From the NCBI RefSeq assembly GCF_015355755.1, contig NZ_JACVEE010000001.1, positions 186,001 through 250,000 on the forward strand: a stretch of 64,000 nucleotides of DNA, read 5' to 3'. This DNA comes from Nocardia sp. XZ_19_385 (lineage in GTDB: Bacteria; Actinomycetota; Actinomycetes; Mycobacteriales; Mycobacteriaceae). The stretch's first letter is position 1, and every line of letters starts with the position of its first letter. Shown here in pieces: positions 26,407-34,510 of this stretch. Made by a program: the position numbers and the translations under genes. A model generated the notes under the pieces. The model did not search any database. It was given only the letters and a program-made list of their open reading frames with translations, and had not been told where the DNA came from.

Positions 26407-27387
26407 ATGGACCTCGTTGGTCCGGTACGGCGAAGAGCTTGCGCGGCAAGGAAAGTCGTTGCCGCGAGCGTGCTGTTGCCCATGACGTTGACGTTGGGCT
26501 GCCCGTTCGCCGCTGCGGTGCCGCCGGATCTGCCGTTCATCGGCGAAATCGCCACCGGCTCGGGTGGCGGGGACGGCACGTCACCTGGAGGTTCCGAGGC
26601 GGGGACTCCGCTCAGATTGGGGCCGCTGAGTGCGACTGCCCAAGAGTTGATCCAGAGCGGTAGCGCGAGCGGGAGCACGCAGCCGACGGATGCCTCGGCG
26701 GACGCCGGGAAGGAAATCGCGCTCCGTCCTGCCGTCGCACCCGGGCTCGACAGCGGGAGCGTGGAAACCGCTTGCGCGGGTAGCGCGGTGCTCGGCGGAT
26801 CGATGCTTGTGCTCGCGTTGCTCACCGGGAGTGGGATGAGTTCGGGGTCGGCGCTGCTGGGTTCGTCCGGATCGGTGGTTTTCGGTTCCTCCTGGTCGGT
26901 GGTGGTGGGCTCGGCAGCGGTGGGGTCGGCCGCTTCGGGCTCGGGCGGGTCAGGGATGAGTGGGTCTGCCCTCGGTGGAGCGCTGGGAAGCGCCGGTCTA
27001 GGTAGCGCGGCGGTGGGTAGCGCCGCGACCGGGAGTGCGGTGCTGACGTGCCTGGCGCTGTTGCTGCCGTCTCCGTCGCCGCCGGCGCCCGGCATCCCCC
27101 TGGCGATTCCGCCGTTTCCCGGCCAGGTTCCGCCGGTCCCGGGGCAGGGTGCGCTGCTGGGGCCGGGAGTCAGTCAGGTGGCGCAACCCACGCCGCCGGT
27201 CGGCTCGGACCCGGCGACTGCCGAAGTGGCGTTACCGGGCGTCGCGGGCTTCGAACCGGCCGAGAATCCGGTCGGGTGGGATCTCCTCGAAATCGTCGTG
27301 GTGTTGATCGTGGCTATTCTGGTCACGCAGCGCGCGTCGTCGGTGCCGGACCGCAAAACTGTTGAGCGCGAGCCTGATTCGGAATAG
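26407..27387 (+). CDS. Gly/Ser/Ala-rich membrane-anchored surface protein, copy 1
   Basis: 326 residues. An N-terminal signal sequence (ARKVVAASVLLPMTLTLG, cleavage near FAAAVPP) is followed by a Gly/Ser/Thr-rich region, a conserved DSGSVETACAG motif, a very small-residue stretch (GSAAVGSAATGSAVL) that may be membrane-inserted, and a proline-rich segment. One C-terminal helix (DLLEIVVVLIVAILV) and a charged tail follow. I recognise no domain. It is co-transcribed with the DUF4239 gene (gap 11 bp). The copy at 34511-35419 shares DSGSV-ACA, GSAAVGSA-TGSA and the NPVGWDLL-type anchor start, so these motifs are under selection in spite of the low complexity. Confidence 0.75.
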   Translation: MDLVGPVRRRACAARKVVAASVLLPMTLTLGCPFAAAVPPDLPFIGEIATGSGGGDGTSPGGSEAGTPLRLGPLSATAQELIQSGSASGSTQPTDASADAGKEIALRPAVAPGLDSGSVETACAGSAVLGGSMLVLALLTGSGMSSGSALLGSSGSVVFGSSWSVVVGSAAVGSAASGSGGSGMSGSALGGALGSAGLGSAAVGSAATGSAVLTCLALLLPSPSPPAPGIPLAIPPFPGQVPPVPGQGALLGPGVSQVAQPTPPVGSDPATAEVALPGVAGFEPAENPVGWDLLEIVVVLIVAILVTQRASSVPDRKTVEREPDSE

Positions 27388-27396
27388 ATGACGGAC

Positions 27397-27427
27397 TTGA
27401 CCTCAATGTTGGTTGAGCTCTTACAGT
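27397..27427 (+). promoter_or_regulatory. MerR-type promoter with 19-bp spacer
   Basis: TTGACC (27397-27402) and TACAGT (27422-27427) are 19 bp apart, and the spacer holds the inverted repeat CTCAA-TGTTGG-TTGAG. This over-long spacer is what MerR-family activators untwist. Transcription would begin close to ATG 27435, so the downstream mRNA is probably leaderless. Confidence 0.65.
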
Positions 27428-27434
27428 GATGGTC

Positions 27435-27842
27435 ATGAAACCACGTCCAGTGCTGCACGATTCGACTCGTCAAGCTGTCGCCGACACCGAGGCGACCGCC
27501 TTGGCGGCACAACTCCAGAAAGGCGGCGACTCGGGCGATGCCGATGTCTATGACAGCTGGTTCGCCGCGGACATCATGTGGGGCAGCCCGAAAGGGGCCA
27601 CGCTCGTCGGGTATGACCAGCTCAACGCCATCCATCACCAGCTCATGAAAGCTGGGGTGGCACCGGCATCGCGGTTCGAAGTCGTCGCTGTCCAAGCGCC
27701 CGCACCCAATGTCGTTGTCGCTCACATTCGCCGACAGGCCCTCGAACCTGGTGGTTTCTCCGAAATGGCGATGTATGTCCTCGTCGAGCGGGACGGGGAA
27801 TGGTGGCTGGCCGCCGCCCAGAACACGCCCATCACAGGCTGA
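27435..27842 (+). CDS. SnoaL/NTF2-like protein (SgcJ/EcaC type)
   Basis: 135 residues from ATG 27435. The earlier GTG 27426 and ATG 27429 overlap the -10 hexamer of the upstream promoter and are less likely starts. It has the NTF2-like cone fold pattern of the SgcJ/EcaC family: an N-terminal helix (AVADTEATALAAQLQKGGDSGDA), WFAADIMWGSPKGATLVGYDQL, and C-terminal strands ending EWWLAAAQNTPI. Members act in small-molecule metabolism or as stand-alone binding proteins; no specific substrate can be assigned. It is under a MerR-type promoter, which suggests drug or redox induction. Confidence 0.8.
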   Translation: MKPRPVLHDSTRQAVADTEATALAAQLQKGGDSGDADVYDSWFAADIMWGSPKGATLVGYDQLNAIHHQLMKAGVAPASRFEVVAVQAPAPNVVVAHIRRQALEPGGFSEMAMYVLVERDGEWWLAAAQNTPITG

Positions 27843-27920
27843 GGTCTATAACTTTCGTCGGGGGTAGGTCCGGTCGTTCGGCAGATTTTCTCGGCTGTGT
27901 TGTTCCCTAGCGTCGACGGC

Positions 27921-29351
27921 ATGCTCAGATTGCTCTCCATCCTCGCCATCGTGGCTGGTCTCGGTGTGGTCGCGCTGCCGGTGTCGCAGGCGGCTCCCGC
28001 CGGGCCGCTGACGCCAGCGGTGATCGACGACTACCTCGAAGCCGCACTCGACAGCACCGGGTTGCCCGGGCTGTCGGCAGTTGTCACCCAGGGTGACCGG
28101 GTCGTGCACGCCGGTGGTTACGGGCACGATTCCGGCGGTGGCCCGGTCACCGCGGACACTCCGATGCGGATCGCGTCGCTCAGCAAGTCATTCACCTCAA
28201 CCGCGGTCATGATTCTGGTCGATGAAGGCCGAATCTCGTTGGATCGCACGGTTTCCGAACAGCTGCCCGGATTCACCGCGGCAGACGCGCGCGCCGCCGA
28301 GGTGACCGTGCGGCAGTTGCTGAACCAGACGTCGGGGCTGACGGACTCGACCGTCGATATCGGCCGGCTCCAGGGGGCGACGTCGCTCGCGGACTATGTG
28401 TCCCGCCTGGACACCGCCGCGCTCGCAACCGATCCCGGCACGCGCTTCAAATACTGCAACGTGAACTACAACCTCGCGGCGCGGCTCGTCGAAGTCGCCA
28501 GCGGTCAGAACTTCGGCACCTTCCTTGCACAGCGTGTGTTCGGACCGCTCGGGATGACGGACAGCGCCGTGAGTGCCGAGAACATCGCGCCCGCCGAGGG
28601 ATACAATTCGATATTCGGCGCCTGGGTCTCCCGTCCGGAACTGCCCGGCTTTCTCGAAGGCAGCGGTAGCGGCGGCGTCATCACCTCCGCTGCCGACCTG
28701 GGCAAGTGGTTGATCGCACAGAACGGCCGTGGTCCACAACTGCTGAGCCCGGCAGCGCTGGCAACGACCCACACGCCGTCTCCGGTCGACGAGTACGCGA
28801 TGGGCTGGGCGCCGGAGGACTCGGACCCCACGCTGCTGGTACACAGCGGGAACCTGTTCACCTACACCGCTTTCCAGGCCATCGACCCCGCCACCGGATA
28901 CGGGTTCGCGGTACTCGCCAACAGTGCCGCGCTGCACGATGACACCTATGACATCGTCAAGGGCCTCGTGGCGCTGAGCCGGGGGCAGACACCGGCGGAG
29001 ATCGGTGGTCAGCGGCAGATTTTCGAGCTGGTCCTCGCCCTGATCGCGCTCGGCACTCTGGGTCTGGGCGTCCTGGGAGTGCTGCGGTCCCGGCGCTGGG
29101 CGCAACGCTGCGCTGCGCGGTCGTGGTGGCGGATCACGCTGCGATTGCTGCCGCTGGCAATTCCGTTACTCCTGTTCGCCGCGTATCCGCAAATCATTTC
29201 GGCGATCACCGGTGGTCGAACAGTTACCTGGTCCCAGCTCACCTATTTCGCCGCGCCGCTGTCAATAGCGTTGCTCGTTGCCGCCCTCGCCGGGGCCTCG
29301 ACCGCGGTGCTTCGGATGGTCCGGCTGCGCTCGGTAAGGTCGGCGGGATGA
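27921..29351 (+). CDS. Membrane-anchored serine beta-lactamase/PBP-like hydrolase
   Basis: 476 residues. A signal peptide (LLSILAIVAGLGVVALPVSQA) leads into a class C beta-lactamase/penicillin-binding-like domain with Ser86-x-x-Lys89 (SLSK), Tyr178-Cys-Asn180 at the YxN position and a HSGNLF block in place of KTG. The last 120 residues contain three or four membrane helices. Relatives are esterases or D-amino-peptidases (PbpX/AmpC-like); real beta-lactam hydrolysis is not shown by sequence. It overlaps the histidine kinase start by 4 bp, so it belongs to the same operon as the two-component pair and may be a sensor partner or a cell-wall target. Confidence 0.84.
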   Translation: MLRLLSILAIVAGLGVVALPVSQAAPAGPLTPAVIDDYLEAALDSTGLPGLSAVVTQGDRVVHAGGYGHDSGGGPVTADTPMRIASLSKSFTSTAVMILVDEGRISLDRTVSEQLPGFTAADARAAEVTVRQLLNQTSGLTDSTVDIGRLQGATSLADYVSRLDTAALATDPGTRFKYCNVNYNLAARLVEVASGQNFGTFLAQRVFGPLGMTDSAVSAENIAPAEGYNSIFGAWVSRPELPGFLEGSGSGGVITSAADLGKWLIAQNGRGPQLLSPAALATTHTPSPVDEYAMGWAPEDSDPTLLVHSGNLFTYTAFQAIDPATGYGFAVLANSAALHDDTYDIVKGLVALSRGQTPAEIGGQRQIFELVLALIALGTLGLGVLGVLRSRRWAQRCAARSWWRITLRLLPLAIPLLLFAAYPQIISAITGGRTVTWSQLTYFAAPLSIALLVAALAGASTAVLRMVRLRSVRSAG

Positions 29352-30637
29352 AGAACAGCGCACTCCTCGCAATCACCGCGGCGGGCGGCGTGCTGAACGG
29401 ACTTGCCATGGAAGGGCTTCCACCCTGGAGGCAGGCCTTGTTCGCGGCGCTCGCGGTCGCCGCATACCTACAGGGACGCCACCTACCGGTGCGCCGAGGC
29501 GGCGAAGTCCTCCTGGTAGCCACCGGCGCGGCAGCCACGATCGCGGTGTTCGAGATCTCCGAGGCAGTCAGCGCCGTCATGACACTCGCCCTGTTCGTGA
29601 TGCTCCCCTGGCTGATCGGACGCTTCCGCCGCCAGCAATCCGAACTGATCACCGCCGGCCAGGACCGCATCGCCCACCTGGAACAAACCCAGGAACTAGC
29701 CGCCGAAAGCGCCCGCCTACGCGAACGCGCCCGCATCGCCACCGACATGCACGACTCCCTCGGCCACGAACTGGCCCTCATCGCCCTACAAGCGGGTGCC
29801 CTCGAACTGAACCCCGACCTAACCGAACCGAACCGCCGCTCCGCCAGCAACTTACGCGCCTCAGCAGTAGCCGCCACCGACGAACTCCGCCGAACCATCG
29901 CCCTGCTCCGGACCGAAACAGCCACCGCGGAACCACCGCACATGCCGGTCGCCGCCTTGGTCGCCCGAGCCCGCGCCGCAGGCATGACAGTGCTGCTAGA
30001 AGACGACCTATCCTCCGATCCCCCTCCCCCACTGGCGGATTCGGCCCTTCGCCGAATCATCCAGGAGACACTCACCAACGCCGCACGTCATGCACCCGGA
30101 ACCCCGGTAACCATCCGGATCGAACAGCATGGCGATGAGTTAGCAGTCGCAGTGACCAACCCTCTCACCGGCACAACTCCATCCACAGCCAGCGCAGGCA
30201 AGATGTCGCCCCGCCCCGACTGCCCAAACCCGTTCCCCGCGAGCGCGGACAGCAGATCAGCCGGCCGCACCGATGCAACGCCAGCGCCGACCGGCACAAG
30301 CAGTGGCTTGATCGGCCGCACCGACGCAAATCCATCCCAGCCGAGCACGAACAGCGGATCGGCCGACCGAACCGGCGCAAGCCCATCCCAACCGAACACG
30401 AGCAGCAGATCGGCCGACCGAACCGGCGCAAGCCCATCCCAACCGAACACGAGCACCGGATCGGTCGGGCGCACAGCCACAAGTCCATTCCCCTCGAGCG
30501 CTGGCAGCGGGCTGATCGGCCTCGCCGAGCGGGTCGAGCTTCTGGGCGGGACGTTCCAGTCCAGTTCCGAGCGCGGCGATTTCACCGTAACCGCCCGCAT
30601 CCCACTGTCAGCCCCGACCCGAGCGGCGGCACCGTGA
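29348..30637 (+). CDS. NarL-type histidine kinase with a 17-residue tandem repeat in its ATP-binding domain
   Basis: 429 residues. Membrane helices occupy about 1-92, then a coiled stretch, then a HisKA_3 dimerisation domain with phospho-acceptor His135 (TDMHDSLGHELAL). The HATPase domain starts with an N-box (IIQETLTNAARHA, about 238-250) and continues to LAVAVTNPL. Normally the glycine box follows at once; here about 110 low-complexity residues intervene, including five 17-residue repeats (302-386), before SGLIGLAERVELLGG. Kinase start ATG 29348 overlaps the hydrolase stop, and the response regulator start overlaps its own stop. The repeats lie in the ATP-lid region, so nucleotide binding may be altered. 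Confidence 0.88.
   Translation: MKNSALLAITAAGGVLNGLAMEGLPPWRQALFAALAVAAYLQGRHLPVRRGGEVLLVATGAAATIAVFEISEAVSAVMTLALFVMLPWLIGRFRRQQSELITAGQDRIAHLEQTQELAAESARLRERARIATDMHDSLGHELALIALQAGALELNPDLTEPNRRSASNLRASAVAATDELRRTIALLRTETATAEPPHMPVAALVARARAAGMTVLLEDDLSSDPPPPLADSALRRIIQETLTNAARHAPGTPVTIRIEQHGDELAVAVTNPLTGTTPSTASAGKMSPRPDCPNPFPASADSRSAGRTDATPAPTGTSSGLIGRTDANPSQPSTNSGSADRTGASPSQPNTSSRSADRTGASPSQPNTSTGSVGRTATSPFPSSAGSGLIGLAERVELLGGTFQSSSERGDFTVTARIPLSAPTRAAAP
30251..30505 (+). repeat. Five 51-bp in-frame tandem repeats inside the kinase gene
   Basis: Five units of exactly 51 bp encode 17 residues each. Units 3 and 4 are nearly identical (core ADRTGASPSQPNTS). Unit 2 begins SGLIGR, and the sequence right after unit 5 is the true kinase glycine box SGLIGL, so the array looks as if it grew by duplication starting from the glycine-box codons. 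All unit lengths are multiples of three, which keeps the frame. Confidence 0.9.
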
Positions 30638-31290
30638 TCCGCGTACTGCTGGCCGACGATGAGGCCATGATCCGCGCGGGCGTACGCGCAATCCTGGACA
30701 CGGATCCCGGCATCGAGGTCATCGCCGAAGCCGCCGACGGACACCAGGCCATCGAACTCACCCGATCCCACAACCCCGACGTCGTCCTGCTCGACATCAG
30801 AATGCCGAACCTCGACGGCCTCACCGCCGCCGCCGAACTGCGCCGCCTGCACCCCGATGTCCCGGTCATCATCCTGACCACCTTCGACGAGGGCGACTAC
30901 GTAGCCCGCGCCCTCGCCGCCAGCGTCAAAGGCTTCCTCCTCAAAGCCTCAGACCCGCGCGAACTCCTGATGGGCGTCCACGCCGCCGCCAACGGCGCCG
31001 CCTTCCTCTCCCCCCGAATCGCCCACCGAGTCCTCACCGAACTCAACGGCAACACCCTCGAACGCCACAGCGCGGCCCGCGACAAGGTAGCAACCCTGAC
31101 CACCCGCGAACGCGACGTCCTCACCCTCATCGGAAAAGGCCTGTCCAACAACGACATAGCCAAATCCCTCCACATCGCCGAAGGCACAGTCAAAGCCCAC
31201 GTCAGCGCAATCCTCCAACGCACAGCCACCGACAACCGCGTCCAAGCCGCCATCCTCGCCCACGAGGCCCGCCTCGTCGAGCCTTACTAA
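30634..31290 (+). CDS. NarL/LuxR-type response regulator
   Basis: 218 residues from GTG 30634, overlapping the kinase stop by 4 bp. The receiver domain (1-120) has the acidic pair in LLADDE, phospho-acceptor Asp54 in VVLLDIRMPN and the conserved Lys in VKGFLLKAS. The LuxR-type helix-turn-helix occupies about 150-215 (LTTRERDVLTLIGKGLSN, IAEGTVKAHVSAIL). It is clearly the partner of the kinase before it. Its targets are unknown; the hydrolase that opens the operon is a plausible one. Confidence 0.92.
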   Translation: MIRVLLADDEAMIRAGVRAILDTDPGIEVIAEAADGHQAIELTRSHNPDVVLLDIRMPNLDGLTAAAELRRLHPDVPVIILTTFDEGDYVARALAASVKGFLLKASDPRELLMGVHAAANGAAFLSPRIAHRVLTELNGNTLERHSAARDKVATLTTRERDVLTLIGKGLSNNDIAKSLHIAEGTVKAHVSAILQRTATDNRVQAAILAHEARLVEPY

Positions 31291-31721
31291 TACCGAGAGG
31301 CAGCGACGGCAACCCGGCCCGCCGTCCACCTCAACCGCGCATCCGCCTAATCCGCCACGGATACATCGACAGCCGCCCCCACACCGCCACCCACAACTAC
31401 TGACGCCGAACGGCACACACACCCGAACTGCAGCTTGAGATTGCAACCGCAAATCGGCGGAATCGCGACGATTCGGAGACCGGTCGCCGCAAATCGCGAG
31501 ACCACACGACCTTCACCTCAACCACGTGCCACTCACCGACCCCACAGCAGCCGACGATAACGCCGCCCCATGGCGGCCACGCACGGCCCCGCCGCCAACC
31601 AACGATGACAGTCGCCGAGCGGCATACCATGACGGACCTACTCGGCGTTCGCCTCAACCAGGTGCCGCTCGCTGGGAATGTCGTGGTTGATTGATGGTGT
31701 GGGAGGTGGGAGTCTCCCTTT
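31291..31721. other. Gene-free stretch of 431 bp
   Basis: No credible coding frame is seen on either strand. Two 21-bp blocks about 136 bp apart (31514-31534 and 31650-31670), both around CCTCAACCA-GTGCC, match at 18 of 21 bases. On the minus strand they spell similar peptide ends (EWHVVEVK and ERHLVEAN), so this may be the remains of a duplicated gene end. Confidence 0.4.
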
Positions 31722-32357
31722 ATGGCGACCGATGAACCGTTGTCCGCTGCTGAGCTGTTCGATGCGATCGGTGTCGAGTACGAGCGGGCGTTCCGGGAAT
31801 TGCCCGAGCAGGGTGCGGCGCTTGGTTGGTTGTCGGAGCAGTTGCCGGGTGGAGCGCGGGTGATCGATGTCGGCAGTGGGACCGGGGTGCCTAGCGCACA
31901 GGTGTTGTCCGGCAACGGCTTTCGTGTGGAGGGGATCGATGTTTCGTCGGTGATGGTTGAGGTTGCGCGGCGGCAAGTTCCCGGGGCGGTGTTCTATCAG
32001 GCCGATGTGCGGGATTACGAAGTCGAGGCGGGCGGTGTGGATGCGGTTTGTGCGTTCTTTCCGTTGCTGCAGATGACGCGGGCGGAGATCGACGCCTCGC
32101 TTCATCGGATGGCGGGTTGGTTGCGGGCGGGTGGTTATCTGGTTCTGGCCACTGTGCCCGCGGATATCGAACAGGTTGATGTCATGTTCATGGGTCGGCC
32201 CGCGCGGGTGAGCAGTTACGGTGAGGCGGGGCTTTTGGCGTTGCTGGACGACGCGGGCTTCGAGGTTCTCCAGTCGCGGCAGAGCACGTTCACTCCTGAT
32301 CACCCACAGGCGATTCCCGAGCCGCACCTTTTCGTCTATTGCCGGCGCCGCGCTTGA
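31722..32357 (+). CDS. Class I SAM-dependent methyltransferase
   Basis: 211 residues. It has the class I fold with motif I VIDVGSGTGVPSA (about 46-58), acidic loop GIDVSSVMVE, and ADVRDYEV followed by VDAVCAFFPLLQM. The C-terminus ends PEPHLFVYCRR. Preceded by a strong GGGAGGTGGGAG site. Substrate unknown; the shape resembles UbiE/arsenite-type methyltransferases of the Methyltransf_11/25 families. It stands alone and converges with the sterol-desaturase family gene. Confidence 0.82.
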   Translation: MATDEPLSAAELFDAIGVEYERAFRELPEQGAALGWLSEQLPGGARVIDVGSGTGVPSAQVLSGNGFRVEGIDVSSVMVEVARRQVPGAVFYQADVRDYEVEAGGVDAVCAFFPLLQMTRAEIDASLHRMAGWLRAGGYLVLATVPADIEQVDVMFMGRPARVSSYGEAGLLALLDDAGFEVLQSRQSTFTPDHPQAIPEPHLFVYCRRRA

Positions 32358-32426
32358 CCTTGATCCGCTGCGCCGCGAACTGTGGATTGGCTCGGTCTAT
32401 TCAGCGCTCACCGGAATGGTGACCGC

Positions 32427-33287
32427 TCAGGCCCCGCGCCGGGTGAAGGGCTCGGCGAGTTGGTCGAGATATCCGACGGGGTAGTTGGGTTTGGCGGCCA
32501 TGCCGAGGTCGTCGCTGGTGAAGCGGCGGGACGGGTCGTAGCTGTGGGTGCGGAGCAGGTGGTCCCAGAGCAGGGTGAACAGGCCGAAGTTGACGTCGCC
32601 GATGCCGGGCCATTTGAGGTGGTGGAAGCGGTGACCTTCGTTGAGGGCCAGTACATGTTTCAGCGGGCCGACACGGTAGTCGGTGTTGGAGTGCTGCATC
32701 AGGAGTTGAACTGCAACGGCCAGGGACAGGGCGGCGGCGACAGGGACCGGAAGTCCGAGCAGGATCAGCGGGGCCACGCCGGCGGCCATCTCGATCGTTT
32801 GGTGCAGTGGGTGTTTCATGAGGCCGTTGAGTCCGTAGAACCGTTTCACGCTGTGATGCACGGCATGGAAGCGCCACAGCACACCGATCTTGTGGCTGGC
32901 GTAGTGCGTGAGGGTGATACCGATGTCGGCGAGCAGGATCGCGATCAGCACCTGGACCACGAAAGGTATTGTGACCGGCCAGATTCCGTCGCCCGGGATT
33001 ACCGCGGCGAGCACCGGGATGACGCCGACACTGGCGAGGATCAGGGTCTCGTTGACGAAGGTGTGCGCGGTGTCGCGCTGCACGTCGCCGTGGGAGGCAT
33101 TCCAGTCCTGTTCGTAGGGCAGCATTCGTTCGGCAAGGAACGACAACGCGATCGCCGTGACGAGCAACGCCAGCAGCCAGAGTTTGTTCGCGCCGGAAGC
33201 AGCGAGGGCGATGCCGACGCCGTTGATGCCGAGCAGCATCAACGGCGCGTAGCCGTATCGGATGACGGGGTGCAACAGCTTGACCAT
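32427..33287 (-). CDS. Sterol desaturase/fatty acid hydroxylase family membrane protein
   Basis: 286 residues with four or five membrane helices and the diiron histidine clusters of the family: THYASH, RFHAVHHS, HHP-less variant KHPLHQ, and GHRFHHLKW. Members hydroxylate or desaturate sterols, fatty acids or carotenoids on the cytoplasmic face of the membrane. The substrate here is not evident. An AraC-type regulator is encoded 65 bp upstream on the same strand and may control it. Confidence 0.87.
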   Translation of the reverse strand: MVKLLHPVIRYGYAPLMLLGINGVGIALAASGANKLWLLALLVTAIALSFLAERMLPYEQDWNASHGDVQRDTAHTFVNETLILASVGVIPVLAAVIPGDGIWPVTIPFVVQVLIAILLADIGITLTHYASHKIGVLWRFHAVHHSVKRFYGLNGLMKHPLHQTIEMAAGVAPLILLGLPVPVAAALSLAVAVQLLMQHSNTDYRVGPLKHVLALNEGHRFHHLKWPGIGDVNFGLFTLLWDHLLRTHSYDPSRRFTSDDLGMAAKPNYPVGYLDQLAEPFTRRGA

Positions 33288-33352
33288 GGATCAAGCCTCG
33301 CCGGACGGCATGGGCGGACGCTTGAAGAAATCTGCTGACCTGAAGGGTGTTT

Positions 33353-34069
33353 TCAGGCCCGCCAGCCGGTGGCGTGCAGTGCTTCGGTCGGGGTGATGCC
33401 GAACATGTCGCGGCAAGTCCGGGTGAGATGAGCGCTGTCGGCGAAACCGGCGGCATGAGCGGCTTCGGTCAGCGAATCGCCGTCCCGGACGGCATCCATG
33501 GCCCGCCGCAATCGCGTCCAGCGCCGCCACGCCGCGTACGGCAGACCCATCTGCTCGGCGAACACGTGCGACAGACGGCTCGGCGAGAGCGCCACCTGAG
33601 CCGCCATCTCGACCAGCGTCGGCGGCCCCGCCGGGTTACCGGCTGCCAGCCGTAGCGCGTCGGCCACCGCGGCATGTGATCCCGGTGGATGCGATCCCAT
33701 CGACTCCCCTGGCAGCAGCACGCCGGGCCGAGGCGTGGCCGCGGAGATCCAGCTCGCTACATCCTCGGCAGGCAAACCGCGCAATCGCGCGATCGCTGCT
33801 CGCCCGGCAATGCTGTCGGGATCGAGATAAGCCAGCAGCCCGGCGGTTCCCGGCTCGGCCCGAACTTCGTGGCGGGCGGCGGGCGGGATGATCGCGATGG
33901 TCGCGGCCATGGTGCGTCCGGCAGCATCGGTCAGGCTGACCTCCCCCGCGGTGACCAGCAGAATTTGGACCGCAGCATGCGAATGCGCCGCCGTCTCCCC
34001 GATTTCGCCGGTGAACGCCATGAGCCCAGGTGTGAAGACAAGACCACCGGACCATCGCGTTTCAGACAT
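33353..34069 (-). CDS. AraC-family regulator with cupin sensor domain
   Basis: 238 residues from ATG 34069. The N-terminal half is a cupin-like sensor (SHAAVQILLVTAGEVSLTD, IIPPAARHEV), and the C-terminal half holds two helix-turn-helix units typical of AraC/XylS proteins (MAAQVALSPSRLSHVFAEQ; LTEAAHAAGFADSAHLTR). It lies 65 bp before the sterol-desaturase family gene on the same strand. A 14-bp palindrome at 34194-34207 in its upstream region could be an operator. Confidence 0.87.
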   Translation of the reverse strand: MSETRWSGGLVFTPGLMAFTGEIGETAAHSHAAVQILLVTAGEVSLTDAAGRTMAATIAIIPPAARHEVRAEPGTAGLLAYLDPDSIAGRAAIARLRGLPAEDVASWISAATPRPGVLLPGESMGSHPPGSHAAVADALRLAAGNPAGPPTLVEMAAQVALSPSRLSHVFAEQMGLPYAAWRRWTRLRRAMDAVRDGDSLTEAAHAAGFADSAHLTRTCRDMFGITPTEALHATGWRA

Positions 34070-34193
34070 CGCGTGAGTGTAGACAGGACGAGCGCCCCTG
34101 CCCGGAGAGCAGCGACGGAGCGTATGGGACCGCACGGCATCAGCTCGGGAACGCGGCAAGATAGCCGAATACAGACACTGCAAAGTTGCACGG

Positions 34194-34207
34194 GGAGTGA
34201 TCACTCC
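34194..34207. promoter_or_regulatory. 14-bp perfect palindrome upstream of the AraC gene
   Basis: GGAGTGATCACTCC lies about 125 bp upstream of ATG 34069, in the 441-bp gap between the AraC gene and the Gly/Ser-rich gene that ends at 34511. I see no gene in that gap. The palindrome is a candidate operator for an unidentified dimeric regulator. Confidence 0.35.
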
Positions 34208-34510
34208 ACCCCTGTCTCTGTTGCAGCACACGGATATCCGGTGGCACTCGCCGGTCGCCGCCGCGCCTGTCATGGGACGGTTGATTGGGGCGCTGCCCGC
34301 AGACAGATGCCGAACCACGTCAGCAGCCTCGCCCGAGATCGCCACCGCCGCGCGGCGGGTGGAATTCGCGACCGAGCTCCACCGACGTCCCAGTTAACCT
34401 GTCTGGGCGCATCTGCACGGACTGTGATCCTGGCCCTCGATGGCCGGATCAAAGGTGGCCAGGAGCCGCACCTCGCTCCGGCGCATCGCGATTCGGTGGT
34501 AGCGCAGAAA

